Of a stretch of 64,000 bases of DNA, positions 37,601 through 45,494 are shown in pieces. Position numbers and translations under genes: made by a program. The stretch lies in assembly GCF_003665435.1 (NCBI RefSeq), contig NZ_CP023408.1, positions 682,001-746,000 on the forward strand, given 5' to 3'. How positions within the stretch are numbered: position 1 is the first letter of the stretch; every line of letters begins with the position of its first letter. Under the pieces are notes generated by a model, which was not told where the DNA came from, ran no database searches, and saw only the letters and a list, made by a program, of their open reading frames with translations. Source of the DNA: Streptomyces fungicidicus (GTDB lineage Bacteria; Actinomycetota; Actinomycetes; Streptomycetales; Streptomycetaceae).

Positions 37601-38836
37601 GGGGCCGGTATCACCGTCAACCATCCCGAGGGCCCCATGGTGGTGTGGATCGACTTCGGGGACCGGCGTCCCTTCACAGGGGAGGACCAGCTGCTGCTGT
37701 CCCTCCTGGCCGGCCAGCTCGCCCAGGGCCTGGCCCGCGCCCACCAGATCGACCAGCAGCGCGAGACGGCCCTCGCCCTGCAGCGCGCCATCCTCGGCCC
37801 GGCCGAGCTGCCAGGGGGCTTCGCCGTACGTTATGAACCGGCCACCCGGCCCCTGGAGGTCGGAGGCGACTGGTACGACACCATCCCCCTGCCCGACGGC
37901 CGCATCGGGATCGTCGTCGGCGACTGCGTCGGACGCGGCCTGAAGGCCGCCGCCGTCATGGGGCAGCTGCGCAGCGCCTGCCGCGCACTCCTGCTCCAGG
38001 ACCCCCGGCCCGCCCGGATCCTGACGGCCCTGGACCACTTCGCCGCGAGCGTCCCCGGCGCGCGGTGCACGACGGTCTTCTGCGGAGTCCTCACCCCCGG
38101 CACGGGCCGGCTGGCCTACTCCAGCGCCGGGCATCCGCCGGGCATCCTCGCCCACACCGACGGCACCGTCCGTCTCCTCGACGAGGGACGGTCCGTACCG
38201 CTGGCCGTGCGCCCCGGCGACAGCCGTCCCGAGGCGACGTGCACCGTGCCCGCCCGCGCCACCCTCCTGCTGTACACCGACGGTCTCGTGGAACGCAGAC
38301 GCCGCCCCCTGACGGACGGCATCGACCGGGCCGGCGAGGCCGTCCAGGCCGGCCGCGACACCGCCGTCGGTGAACTGGCCGCCCGGATCATGGTGCGGCT
38401 GGCGCCGGCCGGCGGCTTCGACGACGACGTGGCGCTGCTGCTCTACCGGCACCCGGGGCCGCTGGAGATGGCCTTCCCCGCTGATTCGTCGCAGCTCGCG
38501 CCGGTCCGCAAGGCCCTGCGCGGCTGGCTCGAACAGTGCGAGCTCCCCCCGCGTACGGCGCAGAACATCCTGGTGGCGGCCGGGGAAGCCTGCGCCAACG
38601 CCATCGAGCACGGACACCGGGACTCGCCCGGCGACCCGGTCCGGCTCCGTGCCGAGGCGCGCGCCGACGGCCTGCGGCTGACCGTCGCCGACTCCGGGCG
38701 GTGGAAGGCGCCGCAACCCGAGAAGAACACCCACCGAGGACGTGGCGTGGCGCTGATGCGCGCTCTGATGCAGCAGGTCACCATCACGTCCGGCGCAGCC
38801 GGCACCACTGTCGACATGCACACGAGGATCGCCTGA
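34682..38836 (+). CDS. hybrid histidine kinase-receiver-PAS-GAF-SpoIIE-anti-sigma-kinase fusion
   Basis: This single 1384-residue soluble protein has in order: a PAS-like domain (about 25-170), GAF (about 185-350), HisKA with the phospho-His in SHISHELRTP (His363), HATPase with NLLSNALKFT and GSGIGLAL, receiver (about 640-755, phospho-Asp685 in ISDVMMPG, Lys in LVKPF), PAS (about 765-885), GAF (about 900-1025), SpoIIE phosphatase (GGDWYDT at about 1060) and a C-terminal RsbW-like kinase (AAGEACANAIEHGH at about 1300). It merges a phosphorelay with partner switching. It overlaps the STAS gene that follows (TGATG). Confidence 0.92.
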   Translation: MERAHDAAQRPATAAGADVFAADAEIGRDLARVDWTATPVGPPERWPQSLQTAVSILLSSRFSMWMAWGPELTFFCNAAYRRDTLGGKYPWALGRPAREVWAEIWQDIGPRIDTVTTTGEATWDEGLLLFVERSGYVEESYHTFSYSPLRDDSGAVVGMLCVVSEETERVIGERRMATLRDLGSDPSAVRTEQEVLVFADQQLRRNPKDLPFTLTYLLDSDGSARLAGATGLPGGHPARPGTLPADGSGVWPVAAPAQGESVLVPLDAAPFTDLPAGAWPEPPTHALTLPLLRQGGTPYGFLVAGLNRYRVLDGAHRGFLELTAGYLAAGIASARSYEAQQRRAEELAELDRAKTTFFSHISHELRTPLTLIMGPVAELRTQLAGADARVTDELDVIHRNGLRLGKLVNSLLDFSRIEAGRMQARYEPVDLSRTTADLASVFRSAVEKAGLDFRVDCPPLPEPVYVDRGMWEKVILNLLSNALKFTFDGSIRVTVRAGDTHAVVTVADTGVGVPRQEMPRLFERFHRVENARSRSHEGSGIGLALVKELIALHGGTITADSTEGEGTRFDVRLPFGAAHLPQDALVPAEHVRAVSADPYVQEALRWLPDEAAAGTRPAVAVAGAPDAAGRAAPPGRLLVADDNADMREYLARILEGAGYRVDTVPDGMAALRAVRTDVPDLVISDVMMPGLDGLGLVAALRTDPRTVSVPVVLLSARAGPEASVEGLQAGADDYLVKPFAAAELLARVRANVELARLRTRQSRWRTALVDSLQEAFFVCDEEGAVVEVNAAFTDILGYPPEGLPYRPVHPWWPDAGLDPEAHRQVSEAFTELLGDYKGFRTIPVTHRDGHRLWVTVTCHPAQDPDTGRRVTVGTFRDVTAEHHAVQRKSAQAALGMRLTQATSLAETLEGALAELAHLWHAESVLAVVSGPDQEPSVTGTGAGPRWEDLPPGRRDQFTAWLDEPVLTPLDGPAGAGITVNHPEGPMVVWIDFGDRRPFTGEDQLLLSLLAGQLAQGLARAHQIDQQRETALALQRAILGPAELPGGFAVRYEPATRPLEVGGDWYDTIPLPDGRIGIVVGDCVGRGLKAAAVMGQLRSACRALLLQDPRPARILTALDHFAASVPGARCTTVFCGVLTPGTGRLAYSSAGHPPGILAHTDGTVRLLDEGRSVPLAVRPGDSRPEATCTVPARATLLLYTDGLVERRRRPLTDGIDRAGEAVQAGRDTAVGELAARIMVRLAPAGGFDDDVALLLYRHPGPLEMAFPADSSQLAPVRKALRGWLEQCELPPRTAQNILVAAGEACANAIEHGHRDSPGDPVRLRAEARADGLRLTVADSGRWKAPQPEKNTHRGRGVALMRALMQQVTITSGAAGTTVDMHTRIA

Positions 38837-39132
38837 TGACCACGCATCTCACCCTCACCCCCGGCCGGCGGCCCGACGGCCGGGCCCTGCTGACGGTCGC
38901 CGGCGAGATCGACATGAGCAACACCGACACCCTGGACACGGCCATCGCGGCCACCGAGGGACCGCTCGTCATCGACCTCACCGCCGTCGAGTACCTCGAC
39001 AGCGCCGGCCTGAGCGTGCTCTTCCGCCACGCCGACCGCGTGGAGCTAGTCGCCACGCCGCTGCTGGCGCCGGTGCTGGAGATCTCCGGGCTCGCCGGCC
39101 TGACCACCGTGCACGGTCTCGACGGCACCTGA
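38836..39132 (+). CDS. STAS-domain anti-sigma factor antagonist
   Basis: This 98-residue STAS protein has the phosphorylation segment YLDSAGLSVLF. Its ATG overlaps the stop of the fusion kinase (TGATG), so it is co-translated and probably its substrate: the RsbW-like domain would phosphorylate the Ser and the SpoIIE domain would remove the phosphate. Confidence 0.9.
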   Translation: MTTHLTLTPGRRPDGRALLTVAGEIDMSNTDTLDTAIAATEGPLVIDLTAVEYLDSAGLSVLFRHADRVELVATPLLAPVLEISGLAGLTTVHGLDGT

Positions 39133-39179
39133 CGACGGCGTCGGTGCCCCGCCGGCCGACGGGCGCGCCGGCCGCCCGC

Positions 39180-39204
39180 GTCTCACCGGTGAAAACCGGG
39201 GTAT
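39180..39204 (+). promoter_or_regulatory. SigB-like promoter of the hemerythrin gene
   Basis: GTCT (39180-39183) and GGGTAT (39199-39204) are separated by 15 bases. This matches the GNNTN-n14-16-GGGTAY pattern of the Streptomyces SigB family. The start codon is 40 bases downstream. Confidence 0.55.
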
Positions 39205-39244
39205 GCGCGGGACGGATCACCGTAGCCGAGCGAGAAGAGTCGCA

Positions 39245-39742
39245 GTGTCGTCCGTCGATGTCGTCGAACTCATCCTGCAGGACCACCGCCGCATGGAAGA
39301 CCTCTTCCGCGCCATGCGCAACGTCGAAGCCGACCGCTCCGCCGCGCTGGCGGAGCTGGCCGGCCTGCTGACGGCGCACTCCCTGGCCGAGGAGGACGAG
39401 GTCTACCCGGCCCTGCGGCGGTACAAGAACGTCGACGGCGACGACGTCGACCACGGCGTCCACGAGCACCGGGAGGCCAATGAGGCGCTGCTCGCCCTGC
39501 TCGAGGCCGGCGACACCGCGTCGCAGGAATGGCAGGAGAAGCTGGAGGACCTGGTCACGGCGGTCAACCACCACGTGGACGAGGAGGAACGGACGCTGCT
39601 GAACGACGCCCGGGAGAACGTGGCCGACGATCGTCGGGCCGCCTGGGGCAGGGCGTTCCGGGAGGCGCGCGCCCGGCACCTGGAGAACGACTGCGGTAGC
39701 GTGGAGAACGTCCGCAAGCTGGTGGCGGACACCAAGGACTGA
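39245..39742 (+). CDS. hemerythrin-like HHE domain protein
   Basis: This 165-residue helical protein has repeated His/Glu ligands for a di-iron site: DHRRMED, a HSLAEEDEVYP block, HEHREANE and NHHVDEEER. HHE proteins sense or buffer oxygen, nitric oxide or iron. The GTG start follows GAGAAGAG. The SigB-like promoter upstream and the stress-signalling neighbours suggest that it is part of the stress regulon. Confidence 0.88.
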   Translation: MSSVDVVELILQDHRRMEDLFRAMRNVEADRSAALAELAGLLTAHSLAEEDEVYPALRRYKNVDGDDVDHGVHEHREANEALLALLEAGDTASQEWQEKLEDLVTAVNHHVDEEERTLLNDARENVADDRRAAWGRAFREARARHLENDCGSVENVRKLVADTKD

Positions 39743-39937
39743 CGTCCCGGGGGCGGGCGGGTGCGCCGGGACCGTCACGGCTCATGGCGCACCGTCGTCG
39801 GCGCGGCCTGGTGCGGTCGTGTGATGATCTGAGGATGCCAGGCCCTGTCTCCCGGTCGGTCGCCACGTTCCACTCGAGCGCACGGAGCCGTGGGGCCGGC
39901 GACGATCTGTTGTACGACTGGGCGGTGAGGCGGGGAC

Positions 39938-41662
39938 ATGGTGGCTGCAGCGGGAGCCCCGGACGGCGAGCGGTCCGGGCCCGCCCCCGGCAAGGCGGTC
40001 GTCGAGATGCTGTCGGCCCTCGGTACGGGCGCCTACGTCGTGGACGCGAGCGGCAGCATCATGGCCGTCAACGCTGCCGCCGAGCGGTTGCTGGGCCGCT
40101 CCTCCGCGGAACTCGTCAAGGGGGACGCGCACGACCTGCTGCACCGCAACTCCGAGGGAGAGCCGATTCCCCGGGTGCGGTGCCGCATGCGCCCGGCCTT
40201 CATGGCGGGCAGTCCGGCGCAGGCCGACCTGGAGTGGTTCGAGCGGGGAGACGGCTCCCTGCTCTCCGTCTCCTGGTCGCTCACCCCCTTCGACGCCGGC
40301 GGCGACGACAGCCTCGTACTCGTTCTCTTCCACCCCCGCGGGGAGTTCCCGCTGCCCTCCGAGCAGCCGGCACCGGAAGGCGGCCTGCTGCAGGAGCTCG
40401 AGAAGCTCGCGCTCCTGGCGGAGATGACCACGCAGCTGACCTCCACCCTGTCCGCCGACGAGGCGCTCCAGCGCCTCGTCGGCCTCGTGCTGCCGCGCCT
40501 GGCGGACTGGGCGGTGATCGACCTGATCAGCGAACGCGACGAGGTGTGGCGCAGCAAAGTGGTGCACATGGACAACGGCAGCCTGGTCTCCCGCCGCGAC
40601 CTCGAGGGCCCGATGGCGCCCGTGCCGGCGGAGTCGCCGATGCCGTTGTCGCGGGCCCTCCGGGGCGTGGCCTCGACCATCGCCGAGCCGCAGACGTACG
40701 AGGGGTCACCCGACACGGGCATCGCGGTCGAACAGCGGCGGCTCTTCGAGGCCACCGGGATGCACTCGGCGGCCATCGCGCCGATCCGGGGGCTGCGCGA
40801 CGTGCTCGGCGCCCTGACCCTGGGCCGGTCCGCGCGCCCCGAGAAGTTCACCGCCGCCGATCTCACCCTGCTGGAGGACATCACCCGGCGTGCGGGGCTG
40901 GCCCTGGACAACGCCCGTCTCTACCAGCGGCAGCGCAAGGTCGCCGAAACCATGCAGCGCTACCTGCTGCCGCAACTGCCGCGCGTGGCGGGGCTGGAGA
41001 TGACGTCCCGCTACCTGCCCGCGCCGGACGCCTCCCATGTCGGCGGTGACTGGTACGACGCGTTCACCCTGTCCGACGACGCCACCGCCCTCGCCATCGG
41101 CGACGTCTCCGGTCACGACCTCGACGCCGCGGCGGGCATGTCCCAGCTGCGCAACGTGCTCCGCTCCTACGCCTGGTCCCAGAAGGAACCCCCCAGCCGT
41201 ATCGTCGAACGCGTCGACCGGGCGGTGCTGCGCATCACCGACGTGCCCATGGCCACGCTGGTGTTCGCCACCCTGGCCCCGGACGACGAGGGGCGGTGGA
41301 CGCTGCGGTGGACCAACGCGGGTCATCCGCCGCCGCTGCTCGTGACGCACGAGGGCGTGGCCCGCTACCTCACGGAGGGCGGCGGCATACTCCTGGGAAC
41401 CGGCACGGACCGGCCGCGCTCGGACGCGTCGGAGGTGCTGCCGCCGGGTTCCACCCTGGTGCTCTACACGGACGGGCTCATCGAGTCGCCCAGTCATCCC
41501 ATCGACGAGGGTCTGGAACGGCTGCGCCGGCACGCCGCGGCCCTTGCCCACCGCCCGGTGGAGGCCTTCACCGACGAACTGCTCAGCAGGGCGCGGCCGG
41601 ACGACAACGACGACGACGTCGCCCTCCTGGCACTGCGGATCGGCGCCCTCGCCCGCCCCTGA
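39938..41662 (+). CDS. PAS-GAF SpoIIE-type PP2C phosphatase
   Basis: This 574-residue protein has an N-terminal PAS domain (about 20-130), a GAF domain (about 165-325) and a SpoIIE phosphatase (about 360-570) with GGDWYDAF, GDVSGHDLDAAAG and the final DDDVALLAL. It should dephosphorylate an anti-sigma antagonist, with the two STAS proteins nearby as candidates. It lacks an RsbW-like domain, unlike the large fusion upstream. I keep the ATG at 39938. Confidence 0.9.
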   Translation: MVAAAGAPDGERSGPAPGKAVVEMLSALGTGAYVVDASGSIMAVNAAAERLLGRSSAELVKGDAHDLLHRNSEGEPIPRVRCRMRPAFMAGSPAQADLEWFERGDGSLLSVSWSLTPFDAGGDDSLVLVLFHPRGEFPLPSEQPAPEGGLLQELEKLALLAEMTTQLTSTLSADEALQRLVGLVLPRLADWAVIDLISERDEVWRSKVVHMDNGSLVSRRDLEGPMAPVPAESPMPLSRALRGVASTIAEPQTYEGSPDTGIAVEQRRLFEATGMHSAAIAPIRGLRDVLGALTLGRSARPEKFTAADLTLLEDITRRAGLALDNARLYQRQRKVAETMQRYLLPQLPRVAGLEMTSRYLPAPDASHVGGDWYDAFTLSDDATALAIGDVSGHDLDAAAGMSQLRNVLRSYAWSQKEPPSRIVERVDRAVLRITDVPMATLVFATLAPDDEGRWTLRWTNAGHPPPLLVTHEGVARYLTEGGGILLGTGTDRPRSDASEVLPPGSTLVLYTDGLIESPSHPIDEGLERLRRHAAALAHRPVEAFTDELLSRARPDDNDDDVALLALRIGALARP

Positions 41663-41668
41663 CACTTC

Positions 41669-41694
41669 GTCATGCGCCGCCGCGCAGGGGGTAC
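41669..41694 (+). promoter_or_regulatory. SigB-like promoter, weak match
   Basis: GTCA (41669) and GGGTAC (41689-41694) are 16 bases apart, and the membrane-protein start is 49 bases further on. The -35 match is poor. Confidence 0.35.
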
Positions 41695-41743
41695 TCGGGA
41701 AGCGCCAGAGCAAGTCCGTCCGCTTCACGGGGAGATATCTGCC

Positions 41744-42283
41744 ATGCGCGCCCTGAAACGCCGCCTCGACCGCAGTCTGACCGCGCAGGCCGTCCTGATA
41801 TTCGCGCTGGGCGTGGGTGTCACCGCGCTGTTCCGCCCGGAGGGCCCGCCGATCCGGTGGCTGGTCAACAGCGGGATCTACACTGCCGTCGCCCTCGTCT
41901 TCCTGGTGGTGCAGCGCCGCCGGACCAGCCGTGCGACGGGGGCCGACGCGAGCGAGGTGGCGGACCTCAACCGGGAGATCAGGCACGGGGAGGTGCCCGG
42001 TGACCCCGACAGGCGGGCGACCATGCGGAGGCTGGTCGACGGACATCTCGACCAGATGGAACGGGCCGCCCGATGGCTGCCGTACTGGCTGGGATTCATG
42101 GGCCTGATCGCCGTCGGCATGCTGGTGCTCGGCGTCACGACGGGGTCACTGACCTACTCGCTGCTCCTCGCGGCGGGCCTGATCGTGCTCTGCTGCGGTG
42201 TGCTGTGGATGCGGCGCCGCTCCCTGGACCGCCTCCGGCGCATGCGTGAGCTGCTGCGGAGCCGGAGCGAGCAGGTGGCGTGA
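41744..42283 (+). CDS. small membrane protein, unknown function
   Basis: This 179-residue protein has two helices near the N-terminus (about 13-60) and two near residues 115-160, with basic ends (RRRSLDRLRRMRELLRSR). The ATG at 41744 has GGGGAGA upstream. I do not recognise the family. It may belong to the stress regulon because of the weak promoter match before it. Confidence 0.7.
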   Translation: MRALKRRLDRSLTAQAVLIFALGVGVTALFRPEGPPIRWLVNSGIYTAVALVFLVVQRRRTSRATGADASEVADLNREIRHGEVPGDPDRRATMRRLVDGHLDQMERAARWLPYWLGFMGLIAVGMLVLGVTTGSLTYSLLLAAGLIVLCCGVLWMRRRSLDRLRRMRELLRSRSEQVA

Positions 42284-42316
42284 GGATCGGCGTTCGCCCC
42301 GGGGGAAGTCGCACGG

Positions 42317-42336
42317 CCGGCCGTGAGAACGGCCGG
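42317..42336. terminator. hairpin after membrane protein gene
   Basis: CCGGCCGT and ACGGCCGG pair around GAGA, about 30 bases beyond the stop. Confidence 0.6.
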
Positions 42337-42410
42337 ATCCCGTGCGGTGAAGTGGCGTGGCGTGGGTACCAGGCAGGCACCGCGTGATGTCAGGGCTCGG
42401 GAGGGCGACG

Positions 42411-42662
42411 TTGAATAAGATGAGGCAGTTGCGACAGCTCAGGGCCGTGTACGCGGGAGGTGTCGTCGCGTGGACCTTCTGTCTGTTGCTGAACGCGGTG
42501 CAGGGCGGAGGGTCGGCGCGGCAGGCGGTGGTGCTGCTGGGGCTCCTCGCCGCCTTCCTCGTCCTGCTGCTGTGGTCGACCTGGTGCCTCTGGGAGGCCG
42601 GCACACGCCGCCCGGCGGTGCGGACCCCCGGCGCGGCGCCCGCGCACGCCGAGCAGTCCTGA
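42411..42662 (+). CDS. small two-helix membrane protein
   Basis: This 83-residue protein has two hydrophobic helices (VYAGGVVAWTFCLLL and VLLGLLAAFLVLLLW) and a Pro-rich tail. I chose the TTG at 42411 because GGGAGG lies six bases upstream. An in-frame ATG at 42387 is the alternative. Similar short proteins are common in Streptomyces; no function is known to me. Confidence 0.6.
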   Translation: MNKMRQLRQLRAVYAGGVVAWTFCLLLNAVQGGGSARQAVVLLGLLAAFLVLLLWSTWCLWEAGTRRPAVRTPGAAPAHAEQS

Positions 42663-42675
42663 CCCCCGGGCCACG

Positions 42676-44091
42676 TCACGGACGCCGCGCGGCCGACCGG
42701 AACAGGCCCTCCGGGTCGTACGCGGCACGGGTGCGCGCCAGCCGCTCCTCGTGCGAGCCGAAGACCGCGCCGCGCAACTCCCCGGCGTCCTCGCCCAGTC
42801 CCGCGAAATTGACGTACGTGCCCCCGCTGGAGAACGGCTTCATCGCGTCCCAGGACGAGCGTGCCCAGCCGATCGCGGTGCCGTCCGTCGCCGGGTCCTG
42901 CCAGCCGGCGTCGATGCTGACGTTGAAGCGTGCGGACCGGTGCGCGAACGCGGTCTCGTCGGGGCCTACGCGCGCCACCGCGCCGCCCAGGGTGCGGACG
43001 ACGATCAGGCTCTCCGGAGTCGGCCGACGGGAGTAGCAGTTCAGGAGCGTTCCGATCGCCTCGTCGCCGAGTTCGTCCATGAAGTGCGACTTCATGAAGT
43101 ACCGCTCCCCGTCGGGGAACCGCCAGGTGTTCGCGCTCTGCAGCGCCACATAGGGCACGGTGCCGCTCAAGTCCATCAGCGGCGGCCCCAGTTCGCGCTG
43201 CGGAGCCAGCGCCTCGGCGGCTCCGGCTCCCGGCGGACCGCCGTAGACGGCCCCGACCATCACACAGTTCGCGCGGTGCATGTCCGGGGGGATCGCGGGG
43301 TCCGGGGGGACGCTCCAGAGCAGCAGTTCCGGTGTGATCGTCTCCGGCGCCACGGCCGCGGCGTCCCGCCAGGCCCGCAGCAGCTCCTCGGCACGCTCGT
43401 ACGGATGGAGGGCCAGCACGGCGGTCACCTCGGGGCCGAGCGGATGGAGACCGAACTCGAACGAGGTGACGACGCCGATGCCCCGGCCGCCGCCGCGCGC
43501 CGCCCAGTACAGTTCGGGCTCCTCCTCCGGGCCGGCGGTGCGGACCGTGCCGTCCGCGGTGACGACCGTCAGGGAACGGACGTTGTCGCAGCTCAGACCG
43601 AACGTCCGCATCAGGAAGCCGAAGCCGCCGCCGAGGGTGAGGCCGGCGATCCCGGTCGCCGAGATCTCCCCGCCCGGTGCGGCCAGCCCGTACAGCTGGG
43701 TCTCGCGGTCGAACTCGCCCCAGGTCGTACCCGCCTGGGCCCGAGCCGTGCGCGCGGCGGGGTCGACGTGCACGCCCTTCATGGGCGACAGGTCGATCAC
43801 CAGCCCGTCGTCGCAGACCGCGCTGCCCGCCACCTGGTGTCCGCCGCCGCGGACGCTGACGACGGGACGGTGTTCGCGCGCCGCCCGTACCGCCTCGACC
43901 ACGTCCGCCGTGCCCGCGCACTTGGCGATCACCGCGGGACGTCGGTCGATCAGCCCGTTCCAGACGGCCCGGGCGGCGTCGTAGCCGGGATGGCCGCGGT
44001 CGATGACCTCACCCTGCAGCGAGGAGCGCAGCTGGTCCACCAGGGCTCGCTCGGAGACGGCCCCCGACATGGTTTCCCGGGTGTCCGGCAT
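42676..44091 (-). CDS. FAD-linked oxidoreductase (BBE/VAO type)
   Basis: This 471-residue flavoenzyme has the PCMH-type FAD domain. RGGGHQVAGSAV gives the flavin-linking His, and GIAGLTLGGGFGFL lies where double-linked relatives have a Cys, which is absent here. A BBE-type C-terminus (TYVNFAGLGEDA) ends the protein. It likely oxidises a small alcohol or amine and has no signal peptide. I chose the ATG at 44091 because GGAAGG lies eight bases before it; a GTG three codons upstream is possible. Confidence 0.85.
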   Translation of the reverse strand: MPDTRETMSGAVSERALVDQLRSSLQGEVIDRGHPGYDAARAVWNGLIDRRPAVIAKCAGTADVVEAVRAAREHRPVVSVRGGGHQVAGSAVCDDGLVIDLSPMKGVHVDPAARTARAQAGTTWGEFDRETQLYGLAAPGGEISATGIAGLTLGGGFGFLMRTFGLSCDNVRSLTVVTADGTVRTAGPEEEPELYWAARGGGRGIGVVTSFEFGLHPLGPEVTAVLALHPYERAEELLRAWRDAAAVAPETITPELLLWSVPPDPAIPPDMHRANCVMVGAVYGGPPGAGAAEALAPQRELGPPLMDLSGTVPYVALQSANTWRFPDGERYFMKSHFMDELGDEAIGTLLNCYSRRPTPESLIVVRTLGGAVARVGPDETAFAHRSARFNVSIDAGWQDPATDGTAIGWARSSWDAMKPFSSGGTYVNFAGLGEDAGELRGAVFGSHEERLARTRAAYDPEGLFRSAARRP

Positions 44092-44205
44092 GGGCGTCAC
44101 CTTCCCCTGGTGCGCGCTGCTGACTGCCGCCGACGCTCTCCAGGCTAGTGCCGGCCCGGCGGCCCCGCACGCGGGCCCGGTGCCCCCGCGGGGTCCGGAC
44201 GGACT

Positions 44206-44427
44206 TCAAGGGTGCTGTGGGCGCGCGCTGTTGCGCAGCCGGTTGACGGCGGCCTGCAGATCGTCGAAGGCGCGCTGCTCATGACGCGGAGTGGTGCGCG
44301 CCCCCGGCAGGACGCTGTCGCGCGCCGCCCGGGCACGGGCGTAGGCGTCGAAGCGGGTGACGACCTCGTGGAGGAGATCCAGGGGTGGGGGAGGGGGCAC
44401 GTCGGGGACGTCGTCGTGGGACGGCAT
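44206..44427 (-). CDS. small hypothetical protein (73 aa)
   Basis: This short protein has a Pro-rich N-terminus and a helical, Arg-rich remainder (LLHEVVTRFDAYARARAARD). It has no recognised domain. The frame is open and GC-typical, but expression is unproven. Confidence 0.45.
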   Translation of the reverse strand: MPSHDDVPDVPPPPPLDLLHEVVTRFDAYARARAARDSVLPGARTTPRHEQRAFDDLQAAVNRLRNSARPQHP

Positions 44428-44642
44428 GGCGGATCATTTCGGGGCAGAGGGGGCGAGGGGAGGGAAGGAGTGGAGCGGGCACGGCACGCGTGGCCGCGCA
44501 TGTCGCGCCGAACCATACGCAGGTGCGTCGAGCCGTGGCACGCGGAGAGGTCGGCAGCCTGGGGTGCCGCCAAGTTGCCGGGGCCCGGCAGGGTCGCGGT
44601 GCACGACGGGCCCGGCACACGCCCGTCCGCCGCGGGCGGCCG

Positions 44643-45344
44643 TCAGGGGGGACCGGCGGTGCCGGTCGAGGGGGACAGACGGTACGACCGCACGACCGCG
44701 ACGAGACACCCCGCGACGAGGGCGGCGGCCAAGCCGCCCAGCTCGGGCAGGGAACCCGAACGGGCCGCTCCGGACGCCACACCCTGCGGCGGCACCCGGC
44801 CCTCCGAGTCGTAGACGACGGCGAGGGCGTCGCCCGGGCGGGTGGACCGGCCGCAGCCGCGCCACACGCGGACCTCCAGCGGTACGCCGTCACGACGGGA
44901 CACCGAGCAGAGATAGCGACGCTTGCCGGACGCGGTCTCCGGCGCGCCCTCCACCGAGGTCACCAGGGTGGGCGCCACCCGTCCGCGTGCGGCCAGCACG
45001 AGGTCCACGGCGGCGTGGGGCGCCAGCAGGGCGAGGCAGACGGCGAGCACGGCGACCGTGCCGACCAGCGCCCGCCCGGCTCGCAGCGCCCATAGATAGA
45101 GGGTGACGCCGGCGGCGCACACGAGGCCGCCCTCGCCGTCCGCGAGCACGGGGAGCCCGTACCAGGCGCCGGCGAGCGCGGAGCCGGTGATGGCCGCCGC
45201 CGCCAGGCACCCGGCGAGGAGCCCCTTGGCGGTCAGCCACCACGGTGGCAGACCCACGAATTCGGCCGGTCCCCACACCGTGTTCCGCAGGTGCGCCATC
45301 AGATGGCGGTCCGGTGCCGTCGGGGGGCGGTGCCGTCGGCTCAT
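44643..45344 (-). CDS. membrane protein, DUF3592-like
   Basis: This 233-residue protein has about four hydrophobic helices, with a soluble beta-rich loop between the third and fourth (RRYLCSVSRRDGVPLEVRVW). The loop resembles the extracytoplasmic part of DUF3592-type proteins. The start is the ATG at 45344, which has GAGG at six bases. There is no clear functional clue from its neighbours. Confidence 0.65.
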   Translation of the reverse strand: MSRRHRPPTAPDRHLMAHLRNTVWGPAEFVGLPPWWLTAKGLLAGCLAAAAITGSALAGAWYGLPVLADGEGGLVCAAGVTLYLWALRAGRALVGTVAVLAVCLALLAPHAAVDLVLAARGRVAPTLVTSVEGAPETASGKRRYLCSVSRRDGVPLEVRVWRGCGRSTRPGDALAVVYDSEGRVPPQGVASGAARSGSLPELGGLAAALVAGCLVAVVRSYRLSPSTGTAGPP

Positions 45345-45494
45345 GCGCGTCCTCGCCTCCCGGCGTCCCTCGGTGCGGTCATGCCCCCACCCTGACCGAC
45401 GCATCGAACAGCCCACACTGCCCCCGACCGGACGAACACCCCCACCCCACGCTGCCGACGACAGGCAACGTGACGAGCGCGCCCCTTCTCCGCC

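Noticed and set aside
34526-38821. 1431-residue minus-strand frame
   Set aside because: It is the antisense shadow of the multi-domain kinase, whose motifs are all on the plus strand.
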